A stretch of 64,000 nt of DNA from MED-G105 sp965263305 (lineage in GTDB: Bacteria; Pseudomonadota; Alphaproteobacteria; Caulobacterales; Parvularculaceae): the NCBI GenBank assembly GCA_965263305.1, contig OZ253666.1, positions 496,001 through 560,000 on the forward strand. Reading direction: 5' to 3'. Positions 7,513 to 16,349 of the stretch are shown one piece after another. Each line of letters begins with the position of its first letter. Within the stretch, counting starts at the first letter, position 1. Below the pieces are notes generated by a model. The model did not search any database. It saw nothing but the letters and a program-made list of their open reading frames with translations, and was not told the DNA's origin. The translations under genes were made by a program, and so were the position numbers.

Positions 7513-8808
7513 TCAACTCACCCGGCCCTGCAATGCTCTTCCCGCCTTTGCTTCGCCCATCTGGTGTTTCAAAAATGCAGGCAACAACGCCATCGCCCGC
7601 TTTGGCTCCAACCCGTCGGCCAGACGGAAGATGTTCTGATAGTAAAACGCCATGCCGCCGAACCCGTTTAAGGCTTTGATCAGATCGATTTTCGACTGGG
7701 GCCCCAATACCCCTGGGCCGAGGCTCAGGGCCTCCTCCCATTTGGGCAGTTGATCCCACTCACCGGATAAAAGCCGCGCCGGCCCATCCGTATCAACGCA
7801 AAGCGGTCTTCCGAGGCCAATGACATCCGCAGCACCAGTGTTCAGCGCCTCTTCCATCGCCTCAACGCTTCTAAACCCGCCCGTCACCATCAATGGCGCC
7901 TTGGCCACCTTCGCCACTTCTTCAGCATAGCGAATAAAATACGCTTCCCGAACCCGTGTTGACGATTTTATTGGCTTTTCAAAAACCGGCTCCATGCCCT
8001 CAAGACCCATCATGCGCGGTTGCTCGTAGTTTCCGCCGGATACTTCCAACAGGTCGACACCGACCTCGTTCAGGCGCTCCACAACCGACAAACAATCATC
8101 GAAGGAAAAGCCTCCCTTCTGGAAATCGGAGGAATTCAATTTCACGGACACCGGATACCCCGAACCGACTTTCGCGCGCACCGCTTCAATAATCCGCACC
8201 AATAGTCGCATTCGGTTTTCAATGGACCCGCCCCACTCATCGGTGCGCAGATTGACGAGGGGATTTAGGAACTCCGAAACAAGATAACCATGGGCGGCGT
8301 GCACCTGCACGCCCGAAAAACCGGCCGATTTCGCTGTGGAGGCGACATGGGCGAAACGGGAAATGACGTCTTCGATATCCTCGGTTGAAAGCGCGCGCGG
8401 CTTAGCGAACTGGCCGCCAGGGAGCTTAACGGGAACAGCAGAAGGCCCAACCGGCTCGGTAGCGACGATCTTCGGCGATTGACGCCCTGCATGGGAAATC
8501 TGCATCCAGATGTCGGCGCCGTTTTCAATCGCCGACGCCGCATAGGCGCTAAGCGCCGCGACAGCCTCGGGTGACTGTTCGCCGTCAATCGCCACATTGC
8601 CTGGGCGTTCAAGATACCGTCGATCAACAAGAACGTTGCCGGTGAGTAAAAGCCCCGCCCCGCCTTCGGCCCATCGCTTATACAAAGTGACGTGGCGCTG
8701 GGTCGCCCGGTTAAATGGGTCGGAAAGTCCTTCAGTCATCGCTGCCTTTGCGAGACGGTTTTTCAATCGCGCGCCGCAAGGAAGGACGATCGGATCCTTG
8801 AGTTTCAT
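7513..8808 (-). CDS. NADH:flavin oxidoreductase, old yellow enzyme family
   Basis: The product is a TIM-barrel FMN oxidoreductase of 431 residues from the ATG at 8806-8808 (MKLKDPIVLPCGARLKNR). Family signatures are the substrate/FMN region HAGRQSP, the GFSGVQVHAAHGYLVSEFL block containing the conserved His pair, NRTDEWGGSIENR-type sequence, and the C-terminal GLGRPL phosphate-binding motif. Such enzymes reduce activated C=C bonds of enones, nitroesters or similar; the physiological substrate cannot be told. The frame is open to 8883, but the extra 25 residues lack family character and the shorter start has a GGGGA ribosome site. The C-terminal part of about 80 residues is longer than in classical OYEs, with no Fe-S cluster domain. 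Confidence 0.9.
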   Translation of the reverse strand: MKLKDPIVLPCGARLKNRLAKAAMTEGLSDPFNRATQRHVTLYKRWAEGGAGLLLTGNVLVDRRYLERPGNVAIDGEQSPEAVAALSAYAASAIENGADIWMQISHAGRQSPKIVATEPVGPSAVPVKLPGGQFAKPRALSTEDIEDVISRFAHVASTAKSAGFSGVQVHAAHGYLVSEFLNPLVNLRTDEWGGSIENRMRLLVRIIEAVRAKVGSGYPVSVKLNSSDFQKGGFSFDDCLSVVERLNEVGVDLLEVSGGNYEQPRMMGLEGMEPVFEKPIKSSTRVREAYFIRYAEEVAKVAKAPLMVTGGFRSVEAMEEALNTGAADVIGLGRPLCVDTDGPARLLSGEWDQLPKWEEALSLGPGVLGPQSKIDLIKALNGFGGMAFYYQNIFRLADGLEPKRAMALLPAFLKHQMGEAKAGRALQGRVS

Positions 8809-8898
8809 GAAGTCATCCCCGAATTCATCCCCCGCCAAAGAGCCGCCGATGAGCGGTGTCGAAGTCCCTTTACACGGGATCAAGCTCGGCCGCGCTAA

Positions 8899-8995
8899 AG
8901 GTTAACACAAAACTTTGAATTTATTGTCCGAGTCTCAGGTTTTGTTAACGAAGGCTCAACTCTTATTAACCAAAACCTCCCTCAAGGTCTGGTCG
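8899..8995. promoter_or_regulatory. Cluster of three GTTAAC/CAAAAC-type motifs upstream of the VPLPA-CTERM gene
   Basis: The gap before the gene at 9039 has GGTTAACACAAAAC, then its inverted near-copy GGTTTTGTTAACG (around 8938-8951), then ATTAACCAAAACC (around 8968-8981). The TTAAC cores resemble CtrA half-sites, but the standard TTAA-N7-TTAA spacing is absent. These may be operators or promoter elements of the surface-protein gene or of the divergent oxidoreductase. Confidence 0.3.
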
Positions 8996-9038
8996 GTCAC
9001 CCCATTGAACAAGCGACTTTGAGAGACGGAAAATTATC

Positions 9039-9569
9039 ATGAAATTACCGCTTATCGCAATTCTGGCCGCACTGCCGGTCTCTTTAGCGGGCTCCGCTGC
9101 AGAGGCCGCCATCTTTTTCAGCGAGCCCACCGCTGGACTTGGATCAGACGCGGATTTGACGATCCTCGACTCGGAAATCTTGGTTTCGCCCCTCATCCTG
9201 CCGTTTAGCGCCGGGCTTCCTGACGCGCTGTCCATGCCAGCGTTAGCGCAGACAGGAGCGCCATCGCTCGCCGAAACGATTGATTTGGAGACCAACACGA
9301 TATCGATCGATTCGAGAGAGTTTTTTGTCAATATCACCGGTGTTCCGTCGCCTGAAAGCGAGGAGATAATTTTCGATGGCTCTGCGCCATTCGACAGCAG
9401 CTTTCAGGTTTTCTTAGTGTCGGAAACGCCTGCGGTGTTCACCATTGACACGGCCTCCGAAGAAGGGGCGTCCATCGTGCCGTTGCCGGCGACGGGTCCT
9501 CTACTGCTTCTCGGCGCAGCCGCCTTGGCCGCTGGCGCCCGCGTTCGAAAAACAAGAGCAAAAGCATAA
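9039..9569 (+). CDS. VPLPA-CTERM sorting-signal protein
   Basis: This 176-residue exported protein begins with a signal peptide (MKLPLIAILAALPVSLAGSA, cleavage near AEA). It ends with VPLPATGPLLLLGAAALAAG followed by a basic tail, the tripartite VPLPA-CTERM form of the PEP-CTERM sorting tag recognised by exosortases. The part between is acidic, Ser/Thr/Pro-rich and has no cysteine, like other PEP-CTERM cargo. These proteins are cleaved in the inner membrane and sent to the surface or matrix. No exosortase gene lies in the window. The gene stands alone between a divergent oxidoreductase gene and parE. The function of the cargo is unknown. Confidence 0.85.
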   Translation: MKLPLIAILAALPVSLAGSAAEAAIFFSEPTAGLGSDADLTILDSEILVSPLILPFSAGLPDALSMPALAQTGAPSLAETIDLETNTISIDSREFFVNITGVPSPESEEIIFDGSAPFDSSFQVFLVSETPAVFTIDTASEEGASIVPLPATGPLLLLGAAALAAGARVRKTRAKA

Positions 9570-9580
9570 TATTGGAAGCG

Positions 9581-9596
9581 GGGCGCTTTAGCGTCC
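9581..9596 (+). terminator. Possible weak terminator hairpin after the VPLPA-CTERM gene
   Basis: GGGCGC and GCGTCC pair (one G-U wobble) around a TTTA loop, 12 bases past the stop at 9569. No strong T run follows, so this is only a candidate. Another 6-bp hairpin (GCAAGG 9637-9642 / CCTTGC 9652-9657) lies further on. The rest of the gap before parE shows no gene. Confidence 0.3.
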
Positions 9597-9808
9597 TCGA
9601 AATCGTTTCTGCTGGCTTTGCCCGGTGCAAACCTTGGCAAGGGCCGCGGTGCCTTGCGCGCGACGTATTGTATTGGCCTCACTCCTAAGTTTGTTGCCCT
9701 TTGCCGCGAAACTGTCGAGAAAGGGGCTTAACCTTAGGACGTGGACGTGTCGGTATGGCGCGCCAATGCCTCCTTTTCTGAAAATTATATTAGGACGAAA
9801 AAGCCCTT

Positions 9809-11839
9809 ATGGCGCCTGCCGCAAGCCCACGAAAAACCGCCGCGAAGAAATCGAGCCGCACCGCCGGCGATCTCTTTGACAACAGTTATAGCGCGAAGGA
9901 TATCGAAGTCCTTGAGGGCCTGGAGCCCGTTCGCAAACGCCCGGGCATGTATATTGGCGGCACGGATGAGCGCGCCTTGCACCATCTTTTCGCCGAAGTC
10001 CTCGACAACTCCATGGACGAAGCCGTCGCGGGTCACGCTTCGCGCATTGAGGTCGAACTGACGGCGGATGGATATCTGAGCGTTACCGACAACGGGCGTG
10101 GCATTCCGGTTGATCCACACCCGAAATTTAAAAAGAAATCAGCCCTCGAAGTGATCATGACGACGCTGCATGCGGGCGGCAAATTTGAAGGCAAAGCCTA
10201 CGCCACCTCGGGCGGTCTCCACGGCGTTGGGATATCCGTTGTTAACGCCTTGTCCGATGACCTCGTGGTGGAGGTCGCGCGCAGTCGCACCCTTTGGCGA
10301 CAAACCTACGCCAAGGGTCTGCCTCAAACGAAACTCATAAAAGCGGGCGATGCGCCGAACCGGCGCGGGACGATGGTAAAATTCCATCCGGACCCAGAAA
10401 TTTTTGGCAAAAAACTCACCTTTAAACCGGCGCGCCTTTTCCGCATGGCGCGCTCAAAAGCGTATCTGTTTGGCGGCGTCGAAATCCGTTGGAAATGCGC
10501 GCCTGACCTTATCAAAGATGATACGCCCGCCGACGCTGTCCTGAAATTCGAGCGCGGTCTTGCTGATTACCTGCAAAGCCTTGTTGGCGAGAAACCAACG
10601 GTCACCGATGAGATGTTCACCGGCAAGGTTGAACGTAAAGAGGATAACGGTCACGGCAATGTCGAATGGGCGATCACCTGGGGCATGGCGGGCTTTGGGG
10701 CCAAGGGCCAGGAGAGCGACGGTTTTTTACATTCTTATTGTAACACCATCCCCACCCAAGAAGGCGGCACCCATGAGTCCGGTTTGCGTTCCGCGCTCGC
10801 CAAAGGTCTGCGCGCCTATGCTGAGCTCGCCGGTCATAAAAAAGCAGCCGTGATGACGGCTGAAGACGTGATGACGTCCTGTGGTGGATTGCTCTCCGTC
10901 TTTGTGCGCAATCCGGAATTCCAGGGACAGACGAAAGACAAGCTCGCGACCGCCGAGGCCCAGCGCCTTACCGAGAACGCCATTCGCCCCGCCTTCGACC
11001 ATTGGCTCGCTGCGCACCCAAAACAGGCGGACAGCCTTGTTGAATGGGTGGTCGAACGGGCTGAGGAACGCATGCGCCGGCGGAAGGAAAAGGAAGTCTC
11101 CCGCGCAGCGGCGACCCGCAAATTGCGGCTTCCCGGTAAGCTGGCCGACTGCACGCAAAAAGACCGCACGGGGACAGAAGTTTTCCTCGTTGAGGGTGAC
11201 TCCGCCGGTGGTTCAGCCAAGCAAGCGCGGGACCGCGCGACCCAGGCGATCCTCCCCTTGCGCGGTAAGATTTTGAATGTCGCTTCCGCTTCCCGCGATA
11301 AAATTCTCGCCAACCAAGAAGTGCAGGATATCGCCCTCGCCCTGGGCGTCGGCCTTGGTCAGAAATTTGATGTTGAAGATCTGCGCTATGAGAAAATCAT
11401 CATTATGACGGATGCTGATGTTGACGGCGCCCATATCGCGGCCCTTTTGATCACCTTTTTCCATCGGGAAATGCCGGAGCTTATTACCGCTGGCCGATTA
11501 TATCTCGCCCAACCGCCCCTCTATCGTTTGTCAGCTGGCGGAAAGACCGTCTATGCGATGGACGATGAAGAATTGGAAAAGAAAAAGGCGAGCGAATTTC
11601 GCGCCAACCAAAAGGTTGATATCGGCCGCTTTAAGGGGCTCGGCGAAATGAACCCTGCCCAATTGAAAGAAACCACGATGTTGCCGGGCGCCCGCAGCCT
11701 TGCCCGGGTGGTGATCGCGGAAGATAAGGTTGAGCTATCAACTGATCTGGTTGAACGCTTGATGGGCAAAAAGGCCGAACCCCGCTTCCAGTTCATTCAG
11801 GAGAACGCCGCTTTCGCTCAAGAAGAATTGGATATCTGA
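9809..11839 (+). CDS. parE: DNA topoisomerase IV subunit B
   Basis: ParE is the ATPase subunit of topoisomerase IV, which decatenates daughter chromosomes together with ParC. The 676-residue protein shows the GHKL ATP-binding motifs EVLDNSMDEAVAG (about 63-75), DNGRGIP and GGLHGVGISVVNAL. The TOPRIM motifs are EVFLVEGDSAGGSAKQARDR and DADVDGAHI. The C-terminal GLGEMNPAQLKETTM region is typical of type II topoisomerase B subunits. It is a ParE rather than GyrB by overall length (about 680, without the long GyrB insertion). The N-terminal 20 residues are Ala/Lys/Ser-rich. ParC is not in the window. Confidence 0.95.
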   Translation: MAPAASPRKTAAKKSSRTAGDLFDNSYSAKDIEVLEGLEPVRKRPGMYIGGTDERALHHLFAEVLDNSMDEAVAGHASRIEVELTADGYLSVTDNGRGIPVDPHPKFKKKSALEVIMTTLHAGGKFEGKAYATSGGLHGVGISVVNALSDDLVVEVARSRTLWRQTYAKGLPQTKLIKAGDAPNRRGTMVKFHPDPEIFGKKLTFKPARLFRMARSKAYLFGGVEIRWKCAPDLIKDDTPADAVLKFERGLADYLQSLVGEKPTVTDEMFTGKVERKEDNGHGNVEWAITWGMAGFGAKGQESDGFLHSYCNTIPTQEGGTHESGLRSALAKGLRAYAELAGHKKAAVMTAEDVMTSCGGLLSVFVRNPEFQGQTKDKLATAEAQRLTENAIRPAFDHWLAAHPKQADSLVEWVVERAEERMRRRKEKEVSRAAATRKLRLPGKLADCTQKDRTGTEVFLVEGDSAGGSAKQARDRATQAILPLRGKILNVASASRDKILANQEVQDIALALGVGLGQKFDVEDLRYEKIIIMTDADVDGAHIAALLITFFHREMPELITAGRLYLAQPPLYRLSAGGKTVYAMDDEELEKKKASEFRANQKVDIGRFKGLGEMNPAQLKETTMLPGARSLARVVIAEDKVELSTDLVERLMGKKAEPRFQFIQENAAFAQEELDI

Positions 11840-11873
11840 GCGCGTGATGAAAGGCCCAAACGGCGGTTGGAAA

Positions 11874-12092
11874 TTAAAGATCCGCCGCACGCAAGGCGGT
11901 GACGGCGCCGTAGGTCGCGACGCAATGGGGGACCAAATAGGTCAGCGCGAGTTTCCAAAGAACGGGCGTCTCCCCGGCCAGCAATAAGTCTCCCTGATTG
12001 ATAACGTTCAAAACCGTTCCAACGATCAGGGCGACGATCAAAGACCGCCTCACGATATCTGGACGCAAGGCTGTCGCGATAATACTCGTCAC
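11874..12092 (-). CDS. nrtS: NrtS-type small nitrate/nitrite transporter family protein
   Basis: This 72-residue membrane protein has two hydrophobic helices joined by a short polar loop. It carries the VLNVINQGDLLL and LTYLVPHCVATYGAV motifs that I recognise from the NrtS family, small proteins linked to nitrate/nitrite uptake. The GTG start (12090-12092) overlaps the stop of the upstream six-TM ABC gene in a GTGA arrangement, which implies translational coupling. parE converges from the other side and ends 34 bases away, with no obvious terminator between them. The transport assignment comes from family resemblance and is not demonstrable here; no nitrate reductase gene is in the window. 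Confidence 0.75.
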   Translation of the reverse strand: MTSIIATALRPDIVRRSLIVALIVGTVLNVINQGDLLLAGETPVLWKLALTYLVPHCVATYGAVTALRAADL

Positions 12093-13120
12093 CGGCGTCC
12101 ACCCTCCGTCGCTAGATATTGGATGACCTGGGCGGCGCGGCGCGCTTCTATTTCCGTTGGCGCGATGGCCTGCGCGCGCACGGGGTGTTTATCGTCCTTT
12201 GCTTTGCCATCCTCCACGTTGCCCTCGACCTCTTCATCTTCGGCCGCCACAACCGCGTTAATGCGCCGGGTGATTTCGACCGTCCGGAGCAACTCAACAT
12301 AGGTAGCCGGAAAACTCTCAACGGCGTTTTGAAACCGCGTCACGTAGCTGAAAACAGAAAAGACAATGCCGATCGCCGCCTGTTCCACCGATACCACCTG
12401 GTAAAGGGAGAACAACAAAACACCCATTAGTCCAATATTGTTCAGACCAAACATCATCACCTGCAGGTCCGACCGACGGACCTGAAACCCTGCAATGCTG
12501 GCAAAGTGCTGACGCACCCCCTCCGCAGAGCGAGCAGCGAAGACGTCTACTTCTTCCTCTAGCTGATCATTTATCTTGGCGTTGACGCGCAAGATTGACC
12601 CTGAGAAAATCGCCGATGTTACCACGATGAACGCCGCCCCGCCCAAGCACGCAAAAAAGACGGGAGCGGACAGAAAATACAAAAGCCCAAGAGAGCCGAC
12701 GAGGTTAATGAAAGAGCGCAATGTCGCTGGGACGCGAAACTCAAAAAACCGCACCACCTCCCGCAGCATGTTTGCGCGCGCTGTCATGCGTGTCAGGGGC
12801 AATCCAGCGGCCTGTGACGCGGCCACGGTTTCTTCCCCAATATCGCGATAAATGCGGGTGTAAACGCGGGTATCAAAAAACCGCCGCGCGCCGCCGATGA
12901 AAAGAACAAGGACCTGAAGCCCCGCCAGATACGCAACGCCTCGCCACGCCCCTTGGGTCAGCCCATCAATCGCGAGCCCCAAAAGATAGGGCTGCATGAG
13001 CCACAAACTGGCGCTCGCGAGGATCAACCCCAAGGTGACCAGGATCGATCCCCAATATCGGCGAAAAATCCGTCCATGGGTAATATTCAGATTGACCGAC
13101 TTTGGTGTTTTCTCGCCCAT
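12089..13120 (-). CDS. Stand-alone ABC transporter six-transmembrane domain protein
   Basis: This 343-residue protein looks like the membrane half of an ABC exporter (ABC_membrane type I) without the ATPase. It has about six hydrophobic segments between residues 20 and 290. The ABC-like coupling region (RVYTRIYRDIGEETVAAS) and an intracellular loop (INDQLEEEVDVFAARSAEGV) are recognisable. No Walker A, LSGGQ or Walker B motif is present. The polar C-terminal 60 residues contain an acidic patch. It is followed immediately by the NrtS-type gene with a 4-base overlap, so both products probably work together. It could need an ATPase encoded elsewhere or have lost active transport; this cannot be settled here. 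Confidence 0.8.
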   Translation of the reverse strand: MGEKTPKSVNLNITHGRIFRRYWGSILVTLGLILASASLWLMQPYLLGLAIDGLTQGAWRGVAYLAGLQVLVLFIGGARRFFDTRVYTRIYRDIGEETVAASQAAGLPLTRMTARANMLREVVRFFEFRVPATLRSFINLVGSLGLLYFLSAPVFFACLGGAAFIVVTSAIFSGSILRVNAKINDQLEEEVDVFAARSAEGVRQHFASIAGFQVRRSDLQVMMFGLNNIGLMGVLLFSLYQVVSVEQAAIGIVFSVFSYVTRFQNAVESFPATYVELLRTVEITRRINAVVAAEDEEVEGNVEDGKAKDDKHPVRAQAIAPTEIEARRAAQVIQYLATEGGRR

Positions 13121-13429
13121 CGCAACGCCCCCAACAAAACCCCGAAAACCGGCCCATCATAGGCCACCCACCGGGAACGCGAACCGGTACCATAAAGACC
13201 GGTCCACGTCCTGCGCTTTTGAGACAACAGCATCAAAGATTTGCATTGGAGGATCTCGTGGAAAAGCACGACACTCTGGCCAATGATTGAGGTTGCAAAT
13301 GCTGATCCTTGTTTGCGCCAGGTACCAATATTTGTATACTGATAGTATATGAAACACTTGTTGGCGGATAAAGCGAAATTACCTCGATAACCGCCTTTCA
13401 TGCGGGATCGCCAAACGCACTCTCGTTGG
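13121..13429. other. 309-base intergenic region with a 15-bp palindrome
   Basis: No gene is seen. TATACT (13335-13340), GAT, AGTATA (13344-13349) form a perfect palindrome with a 3-base centre in a locally AT-rich stretch. It could be an operator or promoter for the ABC-6TM/nrtS pair downstream on the minus strand. A GGCGG...CCGCC stem lies around 13362-13394 and may end the DUF2306 transcript. Confidence 0.35.
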
Positions 13430-13825
13430 TCATCCACCGAAAATAATCTGGTGCATGACACGCCCCGGCATAAACGCGAAAAAGCCTGCGATCCCAATCG
13501 CCCCAAAGTATAATCCAATGAGGGACCACTTATGGGCCCTGATGTCTCCTCGGCGCGCAGCCAAAAGCGCGCGCGGCACGGTGATCAGGGTCAATGGGAT
13601 AAATAAGTGAATAGCACTAAAGCGCCCGCCCATAAAAGATGGGATGAAAAACGCCGCAATTGCCGTGACAACCATGAGTGTCATGAACGCGTAACCAATG
13701 GCGCGATGCAGCGGCGTACCCTTTGGCAACAAGAATTGGATTAACCCGAGGACCGCCGCCGGCACGACGGTCAAAACATGGATTTGAATCGCTAAAGATG
13801 CATCCCAAAGCGGCGCAAGTGTCAT
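13430..13825 (-). CDS. DUF2306 membrane protein
   Basis: The 131-residue product has four predicted membrane helices with short loops. It shows the DUF2306 pattern: His in the first helix (IQIHVLTVVPAAVLG), PLHRAIGYAF after the second, a third segment ending in FIPSFMGG, and RRGDIRAHKWSLIGLYFGA in the last half. The function of this family is not established. Start ATG at 13825 has a GGGAGGGG ribosome site. It is between the ABC-6TM gene and an acyl-CoA ligase gene on the same strand, with gaps on both sides, so operon membership is uncertain. Confidence 0.88.
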   Translation of the reverse strand: MTLAPLWDASLAIQIHVLTVVPAAVLGLIQFLLPKGTPLHRAIGYAFMTLMVVTAIAAFFIPSFMGGRFSAIHLFIPLTLITVPRALLAARRGDIRAHKWSLIGLYFGAIGIAGFFAFMPGRVMHQIIFGG

Positions 13826-13919
13826 GGGGCCCCTCCCTCTTCTCGCGGTAGTATTTCCGAGAAAAAAGGGAGGGTCAAACCTGCAATGTCAATTTTCGAC
13901 AAACGGTTGGCGATCAGCG

Positions 13920-15536
13920 TTACGCTGACAACGAATAGTCCTTGAATTGTTTGCGAAGGGATGTTTTCAGCACCTTCCCGGTCGCTCCAAGGGGAATTTC
14001 GTCTACAAACTCCACGGCGTCCGGCCAGGCGATTTTATCGAGTTTGTCCTTCAGGAATTCCTGGATTTCCGCCGCTGACGGGTCAGCGCCCTCCCGCTTT
14101 GTAACGATAAGCAGAGGCCGTTCCTGCCATTTGGGATGGTGCACGCCGATGACAGCGGCGTTCGCGACGCCCGGATGCATCAACGCAGCGTTTTCGATAT
14201 CGATGGAGGAAACCCACTCCCCGCCGGTTTTAATCACGTCCTTGGACCGGTCGGTAATCTGCAGGAATCCATCTTCATCGATGTTGGCGACGTCGCCAGT
14301 ATCGAACCAACCATCCGATGTCAGCGTTTCTTTTTCTGGTTTGTAGTACTCGCCCACAATCCAAGGCCCGCGCACCTGTAAATGGCCGTCATGCTCACCA
14401 TCGTGGGGCAAAATTTCCCCTTCTTCAGAAACAAGACGCATATCAACTAATGGCAAAGGTCGACCCGCCTTTAATTGGTAGGGAATTTTCTCATCCGCCG
14501 ACAGGGAGGCGATATGCGGTGGCAATGTGTTCACTGTACCGATTGGGCTCATCTCCGTCATACCCCAGCCCTGCTGCAACTCTACGCCATATTTCGCATA
14601 GCCGCGGATCAAGGCTTCTGGTAGAGCCGATCCACCGGATAGACCTTTTTTCAGGTAAGGCAGTGTCTTACCCGTCTGCTCTAGATATTGCAGAAGACCT
14701 AACCAAACAGTTGGCACACCGAGGGAATAGCTCACCTTTTCATTATCAAGCAATTCATAAAGACCTTCACCATCAAGACGCGGGCCTGGCAAGACGAGCT
14801 TTAACCCCGTCATCATGGCGGAGTACGGAACATTCCAGGCGTTCACATGGAACATGGGCACAACGGGCAGCACCGTATCGCCCTCGTTACAGCTCATGCC
14901 GGTAGGCAGGCAACTGGCGAAACTCTGTAAGACCGTTGATCGATGGGAATAAAGAACGCCCTTCGGGTTGCCCGTGGTGCCTGAGGTGTAACACATGGCG
15001 ACGGCGGTATTTTCGTCGAAGTCGGGCCAATCAAAATCATCGCTTTCAGAGGCGATGAGGTCTTCATAGGCATCAAAACCACCATCGACGCCCTTAGCAT
15101 ATTCACTGTCCGACATTAGGACATAGCCTTTGACGGTTTTCAGATGGGGCTTCATCGCGCCGACAAGCGGGGCGAAGGTCGGATCAAAAAACACCCAATC
15201 ATCTTCTGCATGATTGACCACGAACGTGGCATTCTGCGGCCCGAGGCGCGGATTAATCGTATGCAAGACACCGCCGAGCCCGCCTACCGCATAATACATT
15301 TCGAATTGGCGATAGGTATTCCAGCCAATAACCCCGACCCGATCCCCTTTTTTGACGCCCGCGCGTGTCAAAGCGTTCGCGAGTTGGCAGATACGTTTGT
15401 AAGCATCACGAACCGTGTATTTGTGGATCGGCCCCTCAACGGTCCTCGTCACAATTTCGGTTTTCGAGTAGACTCGTAGGGCGTGCTTCAGCAACTCCGT
15501 TGTCAGGAGCGGGCGGTCCATCATTAGTCCCTGCAT
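13920..15536 (-). CDS. Long-chain fatty acid-CoA ligase (AMP-forming)
   Basis: This ANL-superfamily enzyme activates fatty acids to acyl-AMP and then acyl-CoA. The protein is 538 residues from the ATG at 15534-15536, which has a GGAGGA ribosome site. The frame is open to 15587 but that extension lacks support. Motifs visible are the P-loop MCYTSGTTGNPKGVLYSH, the A5 motif GWGMTEMSPIG, the A7/A8 region DGWFDTGDVANIDEDGFLQI with DRSKDVIKTGGEWVSS, and a C-terminal GATGKVLKTSLR lysine motif. The best match in layout is medium/long-chain FadD-like ligases of the AlkK type. The substrate chain length is not predictable. It lies alone between DUF2306 and the receiver-domain gene. Confidence 0.92.
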   Translation of the reverse strand: MQGLMMDRPLLTTELLKHALRVYSKTEIVTRTVEGPIHKYTVRDAYKRICQLANALTRAGVKKGDRVGVIGWNTYRQFEMYYAVGGLGGVLHTINPRLGPQNATFVVNHAEDDWVFFDPTFAPLVGAMKPHLKTVKGYVLMSDSEYAKGVDGGFDAYEDLIASESDDFDWPDFDENTAVAMCYTSGTTGNPKGVLYSHRSTVLQSFASCLPTGMSCNEGDTVLPVVPMFHVNAWNVPYSAMMTGLKLVLPGPRLDGEGLYELLDNEKVSYSLGVPTVWLGLLQYLEQTGKTLPYLKKGLSGGSALPEALIRGYAKYGVELQQGWGMTEMSPIGTVNTLPPHIASLSADEKIPYQLKAGRPLPLVDMRLVSEEGEILPHDGEHDGHLQVRGPWIVGEYYKPEKETLTSDGWFDTGDVANIDEDGFLQITDRSKDVIKTGGEWVSSIDIENAALMHPGVANAAVIGVHHPKWQERPLLIVTKREGADPSAAEIQEFLKDKLDKIAWPDAVEFVDEIPLGATGKVLKTSLRKQFKDYSLSA

Positions 15537-15726
15537 GGGGCGTCCTCCACAAATTCGGCTTTCTCGCCCGCCGACAGCGGCGGTCATTAAAGCATTGTTA
15601 TGGAGAGCTTTATCATCGGTCTAATGCGCTGAAGTCAAATGCCTTCGGCGCCCAAATAGGCCTTCAGTGGGACCGGAAATGAGGCGGTTTCAGGTCCGAA
15701 CCAACATCGAACGCTAAAGACGGTGC

Positions 15727-16209
15727 TTAGGCAGCGCCGACCTTAGAGTCGGCCGCCCCGTCACCAACATCGATACCGGCATCGATATCGGTTTCGCCTT
15801 CATCGACTTTATCAGGCGCTTCTGCTGAAGGCGCCTCTGCAGGGGCCGCCGCGGTATTCGCCACATCATCAAGAACCTTCGCGATCACCGTGCGATCATA
15901 AGGCTTTAAAATGTGGAATGCAGCGCCCGCAGCTTTCGCCAGCGCAAATTGCTGCGGATCATTTTCTGTCGCGCACAGGACAATCGGCGGTCGCCGGTCA
16001 AGCGTCGCTGCGCCGCGTAGGAAATCGAGAGCGCCCATCGACGGCAGGTCCCAATCAAGAAAAACCAAATCTGGCTTTTTATCGCGAGCGATATCGAGGC
16101 CGGACGCCGCGTTTTGCGCCTCTAAGGCCTCCAGCCCGAGATCCACCGCAATTCGAGCAGTTATTTCCCTGACGATATCCGAATCCTCGACTACGAGACA
16201 GGTTTTCAT
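15727..16209 (-). CDS. Single-domain response regulator with acidic C-terminal tail
   Basis: From the ATG at 16207-16209 the protein is 160 residues. A receiver domain fills residues 1-120: acidic pair ED at 8-9, phosphoacceptor Asp52 in LVFLDWDLPS, and the conserved Lys in HILKPYD. There is no output domain. Instead the last 40 residues form an Ala/Asp/Glu-rich tail that is probably disordered. A GTG 21 bases upstream is in frame, but the GAAGGAG ribosome site lies between it and the ATG, so the ATG is preferred. It follows chpT by about 140 bases on the same strand, suggesting a role around the ChpT/CtrA phosphorelay, although CheY-type signalling is also possible. Confidence 0.9.
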   Translation of the reverse strand: MKTCLVVEDSDIVREITARIAVDLGLEALEAQNAASGLDIARDKKPDLVFLDWDLPSMGALDFLRGAATLDRRPPIVLCATENDPQQFALAKAAGAAFHILKPYDRTVIAKVLDDVANTAAAPAEAPSAEAPDKVDEGETDIDAGIDVGDGAADSKVGAA

Positions 16210-16349
16210 TAGTGGATCTCTCCTTCGCACTACTACCCTCCTCCAAACAAGGAGCGGGTAATTTATGCTATTCCGCGTTTTGGATTGCGACGAGAAAGTC
16301 CAAATCCCGCAGCGCCCCCTTCATTTGGAATGAATATCCACTTTTTTGG

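Noticed and set aside
7435..7671. Plus-strand frame overlapping the end of the flavin oxidoreductase gene
   Set aside because: It is antisense to a well-supported gene with no independent evidence.
9637..9657. Hairpin GCAAGG/CCTTGC before parE as a terminator
   Set aside because: Short stem without a T tract; kept only as a note under the previous hairpin.
13087..13518. Minus-strand frame spanning the ABC-6TM start, the intergenic gap and the DUF2306 end
   Set aside because: It overlaps two supported genes in another frame and shows no family pattern.
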